Source: a virus
Length of the DNA stretch: 42,026 bases
Strand: one strand, 5' to 3'
Virus record (IMG/VR): IMGVR_UViG_3300036770_002847
Span: 1 to 42,026 of that record
Of the stretch, positions 1-8,509 are shown in pieces. Made by a program: the position numbers and the translations under genes. Within the stretch, counting starts at the first letter, position 1. Every line of letters begins with the position of its first letter. Below the pieces are notes generated by a model, which saw only the letters and a program-made list of their open reading frames with translations, was not told where the DNA came from and ran no database searches.

Positions 1-141
1 CCACCATTAAATTCACCAGGAGTAGAAGTTAAGGTAAAATCAGTTGGTCCTGGTCAATATCAAGAAGAGATTGTATCAAACAAAAAAATTGAACCTAAGT
101 ATGATTATGATGCTGAATTTGGTTTTAAAGAAAAAAAATGA
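1..141 (+). CDS. C-terminal 46 residues of an unidentified protein (5' truncated)
   Basis: An open frame enters from the left edge and stops at a TGA at 139-141. The visible tail is hydrophilic and charged, rich in Lys, Glu and Pro, and ends in a lysine run. It lies 10 bases ahead of uvsX and reads in the same direction, so it probably shares its transcript. I do not recognise the family from this fragment and assign no function. The frame is supported by the AT-rich third positions and by the clean junction with the next gene. Confidence 0.6.
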   Translation, partial: PPLNSPGVEVKVKSVGPGQYQEEIVSNKKIEPKYDYDAEFGFKEKK

Positions 142-151
142 AAGGTAAACT

Positions 152-1231
152 ATGAGTGTTCTTGACAAAATTAAAAAGAATAGTAGCATTAAAGATTCTT
201 CTATTCTTTCGAAATCAAAATTCTTCACCGATAAAGATATGATTCCTACTGGAATACCTATTATTAATGTTGCACTTTCTGGTCGATTGACTGGAGGTTT
301 AACACCAGGACTCACAATGTGGGCAGGTCCGTCTAAACATTTTAAGACGGCATTTTCACTATTAATGGCAAAATCCTATATGGAGAAATACAATGATGCA
401 GCGCTTTTATTCTATGATTCTGAATTTGGTACCCCTCAATCATACTTTGATTCCTTTGGTATTGACACTAATAGGGTTCTCCATACTCCTATTACTGATA
501 TTGAGCAGTTAAAGTTTGACATTATGAATCAATTGCAAAATCTAGAACGTGATGACAGAGTTATCATCGTTGTGGATTCAATTGGTAATCTTGCATCAAA
601 GAAAGAAGTTGAAGATGCATTGGAACAAAAATCTGTTGCTGATATGTCCAGAGCTAAACAAATCAAGTCTCTGTTTCGTATGGTAACACCACATCTAACA
701 ATTAAAAATATTCCAATGATTGTTGTGAATCATACTTACAAAGAGATTGGTATGTTCCCGAAAGATATTGTTGGTGGTGGTACAGGTTCTTACTATTCTG
801 CCGATAACATTTTCATTATTGGGCGCCAACAAGAAAAAGAAGGAACAGAAGTCGTTGGTTACAACTTTATTGTTAATGTGGAAAAGAGTAGATATGTTAA
901 AGAAAAGTCTAAAATTCCTGTGTCAGTATCTTTTGATGGCGGCATTAGCAAGTGGAGTGGTTTACTCGACATTGCGTTGGAATCAGGCCATGTAATTAAA
1001 CCATCTAATGGTTGGTATTCACCAGTAAATAAAGACACAGGTGAAATTGAAGACAAAAAGTATCGAATCAAAGAAGTTGATACGAAAGACTTTTGGTTGC
1101 CAATTTTGAAACAGAAATCTTTCCATGAATTTGTTGAGAACAAATATCGAATTGCATCAGGTGATATTTTACAAGATGATGTTGATGAAGTTTTTGAAGT
1201 AGAAACTATGAACGGAGCAGATGATGAGTGA
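152..1231 (+). CDS. uvsX: UvsX, RecA-like recombinase
   Basis: RecA/Rad51-family ATPase of T4-like phages. It coats single-stranded DNA and drives strand invasion for recombination-dependent replication and repair. The Walker A loop reads GPSKHFKT (residues 59-66), the T4 UvsX variant in which the usual GxxxxGK[ST] loop is altered. A Walker B-like hydrophobic stretch ending VVDSIGN follows near residue 145, and VVNHTYKE near 195 corresponds to the L2-side region. At 359 residues it is slightly shorter than T4 UvsX (about 390). The C-terminal tail is acidic, as is usual for the family. A purine-rich AAGG lies 9 bases before the ATG. The gene 41 helicase follows two small genes later, as in T4, where uvsX-40-41 are adjacent. 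Identification is confident. Confidence 0.95.
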   Translation: MSVLDKIKKNSSIKDSSILSKSKFFTDKDMIPTGIPIINVALSGRLTGGLTPGLTMWAGPSKHFKTAFSLLMAKSYMEKYNDAALLFYDSEFGTPQSYFDSFGIDTNRVLHTPITDIEQLKFDIMNQLQNLERDDRVIIVVDSIGNLASKKEVEDALEQKSVADMSRAKQIKSLFRMVTPHLTIKNIPMIVVNHTYKEIGMFPKDIVGGGTGSYYSADNIFIIGRQQEKEGTEVVGYNFIVNVEKSRYVKEKSKIPVSVSFDGGISKWSGLLDIALESGHVIKPSNGWYSPVNKDTGEIEDKKYRIKEVDTKDFWLPILKQKSFHEFVENKYRIASGDILQDDVDEVFEVETMNGADDE

Positions 1232-1469
1232 TGAATATGCTAAACTGAAACACTCAAAACGCATATTTACAAAAAAAGTTTCATCAAAAAAACAATCTAA
1301 TATTGCCAAAGCATATGGTGTGATTGTTGACCATGTACACAAATATGTTAAACGTAAGTGGGCAAATTGTGGAAATTCAGATTGTGTTATGTGTGGTAAT
1401 CCTAGAAAATTTTTTGGTGAAAAAACAATGCAAGAAAAAAAACTAGAACAGAGGGGTAATGATGACTGA
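1224..1469 (+). CDS. Small basic cysteine-motif protein conserved in T4-like phages
   Basis: An 81-residue basic protein. Its second half carries a compact cysteine cluster, NCGNSDCVMCGNPRKFF (C-x4-C-x2-C), followed by an acidic/Gln tail. The cluster could bind a metal ion, but a fourth ligand is not obvious. I have seen the same CGNPRK signature in small proteins of other T4-like phages, where it has no assigned function. Two ATGs are in frame. The second (1224) is chosen because GGAG at 1214-1217 is spaced correctly from it. The start overlaps the uvsX stop and the end overlaps the next gene, so translation is probably coupled. Function unknown; a role in replication is only suggested by its neighbours. 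Confidence 0.75.
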   Translation: MSDEYAKLKHSKRIFTKKVSSKKQSNIAKAYGVIVDHVHKYVKRKWANCGNSDCVMCGNPRKFFGEKTMQEKKLEQRGNDD

Positions 1470-1785
1470 GGGAATTGATTATTGCTACATTTATCCAAAA
1501 GAAGATAAAGAAACGGTACATATTCGTTTGTTAGATGGTCCTTATAAAGATACTGTATACAAATATGGTAAAGTAAAATTCGAACCAAAAGGTGACGATA
1601 TGTATTTACTTTTTGTTTACGATGTGTTAGAATCTGTTGTTAGTAAGCCGAAGAAGTTGGAAAAAGACGAAGATTTTAAAAAGTATATTGGTGACCTTTT
1701 GGTTGAAATTATGTCGGCAAACATTGAACAGGAAATAATTGATGAAACTGGAACAAGCGATTCTGAAGAATCTTATAAAGAATGA
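1462..1785 (+). CDS. gp40-like protein (putative head vertex assembly chaperone)
   Basis: A 107-residue protein with a beta-rich first half (xxxIRLLDGPYKDxVYKYGKVxF pattern, residues about 20-45) and an acidic helical C-terminus. It occupies the position of T4 gene 40, between uvsX and gene 41. T4 gp40 assists gp20 in initiating prohead assembly at the membrane. The assignment rests on synteny, size and a general resemblance to that family, not on a catalytic motif. The second of two tandem ATGs is preferred because the GAGGGG at 1451-1456 is better spaced from it. The 3' end overlaps the start of the gene 41 homologue by 44 bases. It could instead be an unrelated small protein that uses the same slot. 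Confidence 0.5.
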   Translation: MTEGIDYCYIYPKEDKETVHIRLLDGPYKDTVYKYGKVKFEPKGDDMYLLFVYDVLESVVSKPKKLEKDEDFKKYIGDLLVEIMSANIEQEIIDETGTSDSEESYKE

Positions 1786-3130
1786 GGAATATCTTAGAAA
1801 AACATTACCATTCATAAAGACAGAGTATTTTTCAGAAAAATCAGAAAAGATTCTTTTCGAAGAGATAAAGAACTTCACATCCAAATATAACACATTACCA
1901 ACATACGAATCGCTTGGAATTAGTGTTAAAGAAAAAACAAATCTTACTTCCGATGAAGTGACTAAAATCCAAGATTATCTTTTAGACATTGGTAAAGACC
2001 AAGAGCTATCTAAAGATATTCAATGGTTGGTGGACAAAACAGAAAAATTTTGCCAAGAAAAAGCAATCTATAATGCCGTTCTCGATTCAATCTCAATACT
2101 AGAGGGCAAAGACAAAGATTCTGATAAAGGTGCAATACCAAAAATATTATCTGATGCTTTGGCTGTAAGTTTTGATACTACAGTTGGTCACGATTACTTT
2201 GATAACTCTGATGAACGATATGAGTTCTATCATAGAAAAGAAAAGAAGATTCCTTTTGATTTGGAATATTTTAATAAAATCACAAAAGGTGGTTTACCAG
2301 GCAAAACACTTAATATTGCTCTTGCTGGTACCGGCGTTGGCAAATCTTTGTTCATGTGTCACGTTGCTGCCGGTTGTATGGTACAAGGTAAAAATGTATT
2401 ATACATCACTATGGAAATGGCAGAAGAAAAAATTGCCGAACGAATTGACGCTAATTTACTTAATGTGACAATTGATGACCTACTAGAACTTCCAAAAGAC
2501 CTTTACGATAAGAAAGTTGCCCGTGTACGGGGCATGACCACAGGAAAACTAATTATCAAAGAATATCCGACTGCCTCCGCATCCACAATACATTTTAGAA
2601 CACTACTCAATGAACTCAATCTCAAAAGGTCTTTTGTACCTGATATTATTTTTATCGATTATCTTAACATATGTTGTAGTGCTAGAATCAAAGCAGGTTC
2701 AAACATCAACTCCTATACTTATGTCAAAGCAATTGCCGAAGAATTGCGAGGTCTTGCTGTTGAATTCGGAGTACCAATTGTTTCTGCTACACAAACCACA
2801 AGGTCAGGTTATACAAGTTCCGACCCAGGACTTGAAGATACAAGTGAGTCTTTTGGTTTGCCAGCTACAGCTGATATGATGTTTGCTTTGGTCACAAGTG
2901 AAGAACTTGAAGAACTCGGACAAATAATGGTTAAACAATTAAAGAATCGTTATTCTGACCCAACACACTATAAAAGATTCACTATCGGTATTGACCGTGC
3001 AAAAATGAGACTTTATGATGTGGAACAATCAGCACAAAATCTACAAGATTCTGGTCACAAAGTACAAGATAAACCACTAAACACTTTTGGTGAACGTGAA
3101 AAGAAAAATTTTGATGGATTTAAAGTATGA
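1742..3130 (+). CDS. 41: Replicative DNA helicase, gp41 (DnaB family)
   Basis: Hexameric 5'-to-3' helicase that unwinds DNA at the phage replication fork and works with the gp61 primase encoded at 27474. The N-terminal helical domain is followed by a RecA-like motor with Walker A AGTGVGKS near residues 195-202. A Walker B-type stretch ends IIFIDYLN near residue 303, followed by a DnaB-type VSATQTTR segment (the sensor Gln motif) near 350. The 462-residue length fits the family. The ATG at 1742 is chosen over the upstream TTG because AGGAAA at about 1729 is spaced for it. The gene overlaps the gp40-like gene by 44 bases and the next gene by an ATGA junction, so it belongs to a tightly coupled operon. 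Confidence 0.95.
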   Translation: MKLEQAILKNLIKNEEYLRKTLPFIKTEYFSEKSEKILFEEIKNFTSKYNTLPTYESLGISVKEKTNLTSDEVTKIQDYLLDIGKDQELSKDIQWLVDKTEKFCQEKAIYNAVLDSISILEGKDKDSDKGAIPKILSDALAVSFDTTVGHDYFDNSDERYEFYHRKEKKIPFDLEYFNKITKGGLPGKTLNIALAGTGVGKSLFMCHVAAGCMVQGKNVLYITMEMAEEKIAERIDANLLNVTIDDLLELPKDLYDKKVARVRGMTTGKLIIKEYPTASASTIHFRTLLNELNLKRSFVPDIIFIDYLNICCSARIKAGSNINSYTYVKAIAEELRGLAVEFGVPIVSATQTTRSGYTSSDPGLEDTSESFGLPATADMMFALVTSEELEELGQIMVKQLKNRYSDPTHYKRFTIGIDRAKMRLYDVEQSAQNLQDSGHKVQDKPLNTFGEREKKNFDGFKV

Positions 3131-4239
3131 GTTTAAATAGAGAACAAGCACTACATTGTGCAAAAGTTTTCGAAGATTATTTTGTAAACTTCAATCGTAT
3201 TGATGAATATATGCGTGAGCAGAAAATCAATGCTCTTGCTGATGTACCAACTTCTCTTCCTGGTTTAGGGCCAGAAGAAGATTTGTTTTCAGATTTCACA
3301 ATTCATCCGAAAGATATGGATTTTGAAATTGTGGAATTACAGTCTGATAGATGGCAACATTATTTGGATATTACATCTTCTCATATTAATATTTCCAGTC
3401 CTGGTAGAAATGTTCGTTTAGCTTTATTGGAGAAGAACACTCAGAAATGGGTCGGATTCATACGGATTGGGTCTCCAACGATTATGATGAAGCCTCGTAA
3501 TGAGTTACTAGGTTGTGTAATTACCAACGAAACAGAGACAACTAAATCTTTTAATAGGGCTGCTGGTATGGGTTTTGTTATTGTACCAACACAACCTTTT
3601 GGTTATAATTATCTTGGTGGTAAGTTACTCGCTGCCATTTGTTGTTCACATGAAGTGAGAGAAAAACTAAATGCCAAGTATGGTATGAATACTTGCCTAT
3701 TTGAAACGACTAGTCTGTATGGTTCAACCAAGTCTGTATCACAATATGATGGTATGAAACCATACCTCAGATTTGGTGGTGTAACAGAATCAGATTTCTT
3801 GCCGATGATGCATGGTAAACCATATGAAGATATTAAAAATTATGTTGAGAGTATTGTTGGTGTGTTTGTACCAGAAGATGCAAGTTCACGCAAACTAAAA
3901 ATCAGTAATACAATTATTGCTATGACAAAAGCAGCATTAAAAAGTCACAAAGATGATTATGACTCGTTTATGAACATTATTGAGAAGGCAAAAGGGCTTA
4001 CTGAAAGAAAAAGATATTACTACAGTAACTATGGTATTAAAAATTTTAAAGATATTGTGTTAGGTAAAACAGATAAATTTATCAAAGACGAAAACTATGA
4101 TAAATTTTATCTTGCCAATATCATAGAATGGTGGAAAAATAAAGCAACAAATCGTTATGAGAACCTGATTGCTGATGGTCGATTGAGGAATGAAGTTGAG
4201 GTGTGGACCAATAACACCGATATCGATATTATCAGATAA
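3127..4239 (+). CDS. DruA-like (DUF4338-type) protein
   Basis: A 370-residue soluble protein. Residues about 95-225 show a pattern I associate with the DruA/DUF4338 family. It has a segment reading KWVGFIRIGSP, then FNRAAGMGFVIVPTQPFGYN, then LGGKLLAAICCSHEVRE, then KYGMNTCLFETTSLYG. DruA is the signature protein of Druantia anti-phage systems, but related proteins also occur alone in phages and mobile elements, and the biochemical activity is not firmly known. The ORF overlaps the gene 41 stop by four bases (ATGA), so it is translated with the replication genes. I infer a nucleic-acid role. The family match is by eye and the extended N- and C-terminal regions are unassigned. Confidence 0.6.
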   Translation: MSLNREQALHCAKVFEDYFVNFNRIDEYMREQKINALADVPTSLPGLGPEEDLFSDFTIHPKDMDFEIVELQSDRWQHYLDITSSHINISSPGRNVRLALLEKNTQKWVGFIRIGSPTIMMKPRNELLGCVITNETETTKSFNRAAGMGFVIVPTQPFGYNYLGGKLLAAICCSHEVREKLNAKYGMNTCLFETTSLYGSTKSVSQYDGMKPYLRFGGVTESDFLPMMHGKPYEDIKNYVESIVGVFVPEDASSRKLKISNTIIAMTKAALKSHKDDYDSFMNIIEKAKGLTERKRYYYSNYGIKNFKDIVLGKTDKFIKDENYDKFYLANIIEWWKNKATNRYENLIADGRLRNEVEVWTNNTDIDIIR

Positions 4240-4242
4240 ATA
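4235..4242 (+). promoter_or_regulatory. Late-promoter-like box GATAAATA
   Basis: The box GATAAATA, 19 bases before the ATG at 4261, fits the T4-type late consensus TATAAATA with one change. The identical octamer occurs again ahead of 15982 and 22211, both at block boundaries. In T4 such boxes are read by the gp55 sigma factor with the sliding clamp. It overlaps the stop codon of the preceding gene. Confidence 0.5.
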
Positions 4243-4260
4243 AAAGAAAAAGGATGCATA

Positions 4261-5391
4261 ATGGCAGTCGCTAACGTACAAACACTAACCAAAAAACTTA
4301 AAGATATAGGTCTGTCTGACAAAGAACAGAAGACTGGTTATTTTATTGGACCAAAATCTGGTTCTGGAAAAGAATTTGTAATCTTTCTACCAGAACAATA
4401 TGGTAAGAAAGACAGAAGTTCTTTTCTGAGTACAACCTTAGCTGCCGCACTCAAAGATTTTAAACCAACTTTTGTCACAGGAACTAGAGCAAAATCTACT
4501 GCTGGTCAATTATCATTTAATGGTTCACAAGTTTACATTATTGCAAAGTTGATTGCATCAAAAGGTGGTGCGGGAAACAAAGGTATTGACTTTGAAAAGG
4601 AACTTGAACAAGATTTGATTAAATTAAAAAATGAAATGGTTGGTTACACATACAAAGATTTTATGGAATATTTTATCAAAGGTCCTTTAAAAGGTGATAT
4701 GTTAACTGAAGTTGAAGCGACAGGTAAAGAAAATACTCCACGACCACTTGCTGTAGATGGTCAAGGAAAACTATACGTTTCTGTTCGTGGCGGACCTAAA
4801 ACAGAGGCTATTGGTGATGCTCTTGCTGACCTTGTATGCAAAACAAAAAAAAGAAAACGTTACAATTTATCATTAAAATACGGAAGCACAGTAACTTTCT
4901 TTAACTCTGGTGTTGGTAGAATATTCAATGAAGCAGATTTCAAAGCTGGAAAGTTTGAAAATCCAACAGCACAAGCATTACTGAATATGTTTAAGATTGA
5001 CCCAATTCGTTTTCGTAATGTGTTTATGAACTATAAAGCACCAGACCCTTTAGGTAAAAAATCTAAAGCTGAAAAGGATGTTGTCACACAAAAAATAAAC
5101 AAAAACGATTTGTATAACTTTATCAAAACAGTTATTGGATATGGTTATATTCTAGTACACAAAAATGCAAACAATACAGTTGATTCTTATAACATCACAG
5201 AAGAATTCTTATCTTCTGCCGCAATGCCTGTATCAGATACAATAGAAATTCATTATCCTGTTGCTGGTTCCGCAAAGCGCATAGATATTAAAGTAGAAAC
5301 AAAAAATTTCCATCTAAACTTTAATATAAGAAATAAACAAGGTGGAATTTTACCAAGTCACATTATGTGTGACTACAAAATAAAACACTAA
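4261..5391 (+). CDS. Unassigned late protein with possible PD-(D/E)XK-like core
   Basis: A 376-residue soluble protein with no membrane segment. I do not recognise the family. The middle holds a GNKGIDFEKELEQDL helix (about residues 102-116). After it comes a stretch reading DALADLVCK, then KRYNLSLKYGSTVTFFNSGVG (about 180-215). A GxxFE helix followed by an Asp-strand and a strand ending S-x-K resembles the layout of PD-(D/E)XK nuclease folds, but the match is by eye and the acidic residue usually paired with the Lys is replaced by Ser. A late-promoter-like box and an AGGA ribosome site precede the ATG, suggesting expression with structural genes. A virion or DNA-processing role is possible. 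Confidence 0.55.
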   Translation: MAVANVQTLTKKLKDIGLSDKEQKTGYFIGPKSGSGKEFVIFLPEQYGKKDRSSFLSTTLAAALKDFKPTFVTGTRAKSTAGQLSFNGSQVYIIAKLIASKGGAGNKGIDFEKELEQDLIKLKNEMVGYTYKDFMEYFIKGPLKGDMLTEVEATGKENTPRPLAVDGQGKLYVSVRGGPKTEAIGDALADLVCKTKKRKRYNLSLKYGSTVTFFNSGVGRIFNEADFKAGKFENPTAQALLNMFKIDPIRFRNVFMNYKAPDPLGKKSKAEKDVVTQKINKNDLYNFIKTVIGYGYILVHKNANNTVDSYNITEEFLSSAAMPVSDTIEIHYPVAGSAKRIDIKVETKNFHLNFNIRNKQGGILPSHIMCDYKIKH

Positions 5392-5399
5392 GGTGATAT

Positions 5400-5681
5400 A
5401 TGCCATTAATTGATTTCGATAAACTTGCAAAAGAATATGAAATATTCGATGATGATTTCGGATTCTCGGCCGTTTCTGAAGCAGAATATAATGCTGTAAT
5501 TACAGAGAAAGCCGATACTGTAGAAGAGTATGCTATGAGGTTGAAAGAAGTTGAAAAACTGATAATACCTTTTTTGACAAAGTTACATTCTACTGGAGAT
5601 AAAGAATACATATATTGGCCAAATCGTAAACCCGTAATCGAACAACAAATAGAAAAGATTTTAAAACTAACGAGAAATTAA
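5400..5681 (+). CDS. Hypothetical 93-residue acidic protein
   Basis: A small, mostly helical protein. The first half is strongly acidic (Asp/Glu-rich, residues 5-40) and the second half is basic with an IYWPNRKPVIEQQIEKIL motif near the C-terminus. Ribosome site AAGGTG lies just before the ATG at 5400. It sits 8 bases after the 4261 gene and 2 bases before the first glycosyltransferase, so it is cotranscribed. The WPNRxxxIEQQI ending is familiar from small conserved proteins of T4-like phages, but I know no function for them. Confidence 0.7.
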   Translation: MPLIDFDKLAKEYEIFDDDFGFSAVSEAEYNAVITEKADTVEEYAMRLKEVEKLIIPFLTKLHSTGDKEYIYWPNRKPVIEQQIEKILKLTRN

Positions 5682-5683
5682 TT

Positions 5684-6400
5684 ATGACCGCTACTGTTAT
5701 TGTGCCTGTGACTGGTGTACCTGAATGTGAAAAAGCAATCGATTCGGTTCTCAATCAAACTTATCCAACAACTTGTTATGTCGTTTGTGATGGTGAAGAA
5801 TTTAAAGGTAAAGTTGTTACCATTTTAAGTGAGAGGCTGGGTAACAAAAATCTAAAAGTTTGTTATCTTCCAATTAATGTTGGTGCAAATGGTTTCTATG
5901 GCCATCGTGCATACGCAGCATTCACACATTTAGTAAATACAAAATATGTTATGTACTTGGACCAAGATAATTGGTTGGACTCAAATCACGTTGAATCTTG
6001 TGTTAAAACAATAGAAGAAAAAGAACTTGACTGGTGTTATTCATTACGTAAGATATACACCAAAGATGGAGCATTTGTTGCTGAAGATAATTGTGAATCT
6101 TTAGGTAGATGGCAAACATATCATGGAATCCATCATGTAGACACAAATACATATTGCCTCAAAACAGAAATTGCAATTAAAATTGCTTCTGTTTGGCATG
6201 GTGGTTGGGGACAAGATAGAGTTTTTCTGCAAGCAATCACACAACATTTCCAAAAATGGAACACAACAGGTGAATACACTTTGAACTATAGGGTTGATGG
6301 TCAACAAGGTTCTGTAAATGCTGACTTTTTCATCAACGGAAATAAAATAATGGATGACAGATATAATGGAGAGTTTCCTTGGAAGAAAAATACGGATTAG
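5684..6400 (+). CDS. Family-2-type glycosyltransferase
   Basis: GT-A fold glycosyltransferase of the GT2 type, transferring a sugar from a nucleotide donor. The N-terminus reads VIVPVTGVPECEKAIDSVLNQTYP, the usual first strand and helix. A DxD-equivalent YLDQDNW lies near residue 87, where the metal and sugar nucleotide bind. Near residue 176 comes HGGWGQDRVFLQ, which resembles the acceptor-side E/QDR motif. At 238 residues it is a single catalytic domain with no membrane anchor. It is the first gene of the carbohydrate cluster, 2 bases after the preceding stop, and its end overlaps the next gene by 22 bases. Acceptor and donor cannot be read from sequence. Confidence 0.85.
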   Translation: MTATVIVPVTGVPECEKAIDSVLNQTYPTTCYVVCDGEEFKGKVVTILSERLGNKNLKVCYLPINVGANGFYGHRAYAAFTHLVNTKYVMYLDQDNWLDSNHVESCVKTIEEKELDWCYSLRKIYTKDGAFVAEDNCESLGRWQTYHGIHHVDTNTYCLKTEIAIKIASVWHGGWGQDRVFLQAITQHFQKWNTTGEYTLNYRVDGQQGSVNADFFINGNKIMDDRYNGEFPWKKNTD

Positions 6401-7179
6401 TTGTTGGTGAAAATAGTTTCATTGCACAAAACATAGAAGATATATTTAATTTTGATAAGTGTTCATACAATGAATTCTCAAAAATAGACCTGTCTGGATA
6501 TGATTTTGTTTTAAATTGTGCTTTAAATCCACTATACAAAATTAGCCCTTATGATACGACAATCGATGTTGATTATGAGGTTGGTCGTAGAGCATATGAA
6601 TCTGGTTTACACTATGTCATGCTTTCGACCAGCAAGGTGTATGGTCAGAGTGATGAACTAAAAGTTTATGATGAAAACTCTCAAGTAAATCCATTCGACC
6701 ATTATAGTGAAAACAAACTTATAACCGAAGAAAAACTATTAAAAGAATTTGGTGATGCCGTCACTATTTTGAGAGGTTCTAATATATTTGGTTTTGAATA
6801 TGGTAGAAATTCTTTTATGGGTTACTGTATGTCACAATTGGTGAATGAAGGAAAAATTACACTCACCATATCAGAAAAAACACAAAGAGACTTCCTCCAT
6901 GTTTTTGATGCAGCCGATATAATTACAGAGGCTTGCCGACAAGCCCCCATTGGTGTGTATAATCTGAGTTCTAATTATGGATTAGAAGTTGGTAAAGTTG
7001 TACAAAATCTTGTCGATGGTTATGTCTATGGTGGAAAAATAATTAAACAGAGTGATAAGATTGAAAGGCAATTTATACTCGACAACACAAAATTGAAAAA
7101 AGAATTGAATATTGAAATTGGTCCTTTTTCATTTGAAAAAATTTGTTATAGATTGGGTCAACAGTTATGCAAGATATAG
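6379..7179 (+). CDS. NAD-dependent epimerase/dehydratase (extended SDR)
   Basis: A 266-residue SDR-family nucleotide-sugar enzyme. A Rossmann start GLVVGENSFIAQNI (near residue 6) is a shortened glycine motif. STSKVYG (near 85) and YSENK (near 112) give the Ser/Tyr/Lys catalytic set, and RGSNIFG follows. The nearest familiar types are RmlD-like reductases and 4-epimerases; substrate is not determinable. The start is a TTG at 6379 with GGAG at 6368-6371; no ATG fits the N-terminal Rossmann strand. It overlaps the preceding glycosyltransferase by 22 bases. The first glycine motif deviates from GxxGxxG, which is common in divergent SDRs. Confidence 0.8.
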   Translation: MEEKYGLVVGENSFIAQNIEDIFNFDKCSYNEFSKIDLSGYDFVLNCALNPLYKISPYDTTIDVDYEVGRRAYESGLHYVMLSTSKVYGQSDELKVYDENSQVNPFDHYSENKLITEEKLLKEFGDAVTILRGSNIFGFEYGRNSFMGYCMSQLVNEGKITLTISEKTQRDFLHVFDAADIITEACRQAPIGVYNLSSNYGLEVGKVVQNLVDGYVYGGKIIKQSDKIERQFILDNTKLKKELNIEIGPFSFEKICYRLGQQLCKI

Positions 7180-8024
7180 TTATTTCGGCAATATCAACCT
7201 ACACGTTTGATAAAATCAAACATTGGGTACACTCATTAGAAAGAACTGGTTATAGTGGTCGAAAGGCTATGGTCGTTCATAATGTGACCGATGAAACTAT
7301 TGAAAAATTAAAAGAACATGGATTTGAAATATTCCTAACCAGTCATACTAGAAATAAAGAAAATAATGGTTATCATTTTGCTGATAACTTCACTTATCAA
7401 GTTCCTTTTACACGACACTTTTTTAATTGGTTATTTTTAAAAGACTTGACCGACATTCGATATGTTATTTCTACCGATGTGGATGTGATTTTTCAATCTA
7501 ATCCATCGGAGTGGTTAGAAAAAAACCTAGGCGACAAAAAACTAAACTATGGTTGTGAGGGTCTCAAGTACAAAGATGAACCTTGGGGTAATGAAAACAT
7601 ACACCAGTGTTTTGGACCTATCATACATAATTATATGAAAGATACACCAATTTATAATGCTGGTTCAATGGCAGGTGAACACAAAACATTTATTGATTAT
7701 TCTTTGAATGTTTGGTTGGCGATTCAACACATTCGGCATCCAACACCAGACCAAGCAGGTGTGAATTTGATGTTGTCATTAGAGCCTTACAAATCAATCA
7801 CCAAATTCAATGACCACGATACAAATTGGGCGTGCCAATGTGGTACAACAGTAGACCCAGCAAAAATAAATTCTTTCAGACCAAATCTATTGAGTCCTGA
7901 ACCAACTTTTGATGGTGAATATGTTTACAATAGTAAAGGTGAAAAGTATGTTTTGGTACATCAGTTCAACCGTGTTCCCGAATGGAATGAGAAAATAGTG
8001 AGGAAATATGAAAATAGGATTTAA
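7167..8024 (+). CDS. Putative GT-A glycosyltransferase
   Basis: A 285-residue soluble protein with the layout of a nucleotide-diphospho-sugar transferase. It has a short N-terminal strand (VISAISTYTFDKIKHWVHSL) and an acidic metal-binding motif STDVDVIFQSNP near residue 105. An acceptor-side region follows with YNAGSMAGEH near 172 and TPDQAGVN near 198, similar to the DxxxxN regions of GT8-type and related enzymes. It overlaps the SDR gene upstream by 13 bases and the cytidylyltransferase downstream by 17. The C-terminal VHQFNR is typical of enzymes whose last His helps bind the metal. Specific sugar unknown. Confidence 0.75.
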   Translation: MQDIVISAISTYTFDKIKHWVHSLERTGYSGRKAMVVHNVTDETIEKLKEHGFEIFLTSHTRNKENNGYHFADNFTYQVPFTRHFFNWLFLKDLTDIRYVISTDVDVIFQSNPSEWLEKNLGDKKLNYGCEGLKYKDEPWGNENIHQCFGPIIHNYMKDTPIYNAGSMAGEHKTFIDYSLNVWLAIQHIRHPTPDQAGVNLMLSLEPYKSITKFNDHDTNWACQCGTTVDPAKINSFRPNLLSPEPTFDGEYVYNSKGEKYVLVHQFNRVPEWNEKIVRKYENRI

Positions 8025-8508
8025 TTGTTCGTGCTTTGATTTGTTTCATGCTGGTCATGTTACAATGTTAAAAATGGAAAAAGAAATGTGTGACTATTTA
8101 AAAGTCGCACTTCAAGTTGACCCTACTGTTGACAGACCAGGGCTTAAAAACAAACCAGTAGAATCAATCTATGAAAGATATGTTCGTTTACAATCTTGTA
8201 AATATATTGATGAGATTTTATTGTACGACACAGAAGCAGAACTTCTTAATTTAATTAAATCACAAACAATGCATATTCGTTTTCTAAGTGAAGAATATCG
8301 TGACCGTGATTTTACTGGTAGACAATATTGTTTAGATAATGGCATTGAGATTCATTATCACAAACGCCAACATACATACAGTACATCTGATTTAAGAAGG
8401 CGTGTTTATGAAATGGAACTCAGAAAAAGAGAAGAGAAAAATATTGAAGACATTCCACAATATTCTACTTTTTTAATTGAAAAAGATAAAATAAAATCAG
8501 AGAGATAA
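8008..8508 (+). CDS. Cytidylyltransferase, TagD-like
   Basis: Nucleotidyltransferase with the HxGH signature: NCSCFDLFHAGHVTML (about residues 5-20), where the two His bind the CTP phosphates. The second signature, TYSTSDLRRRV (near 129), corresponds to the ISTTxLR motif. The fold and length (166 residues) resemble glycerol-3-phosphate and related cytidylyltransferases, so the product is likely a CDP-activated alcohol or sugar phosphate. The RfbF-type glucose-1-phosphate cytidylyltransferase is a different fold, so this gene does not by itself supply CDP-glucose to the RfbH-like enzyme downstream. It is translationally coupled to the transferase before it (AGGAA before the ATG). Confidence 0.85.
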   Translation: MKIGFNCSCFDLFHAGHVTMLKMEKEMCDYLKVALQVDPTVDRPGLKNKPVESIYERYVRLQSCKYIDEILLYDTEAELLNLIKSQTMHIRFLSEEYRDRDFTGRQYCLDNGIEIHYHKRQHTYSTSDLRRRVYEMELRKREEKNIEDIPQYSTFLIEKDKIKSER

Positions 8509-8509
8509 A

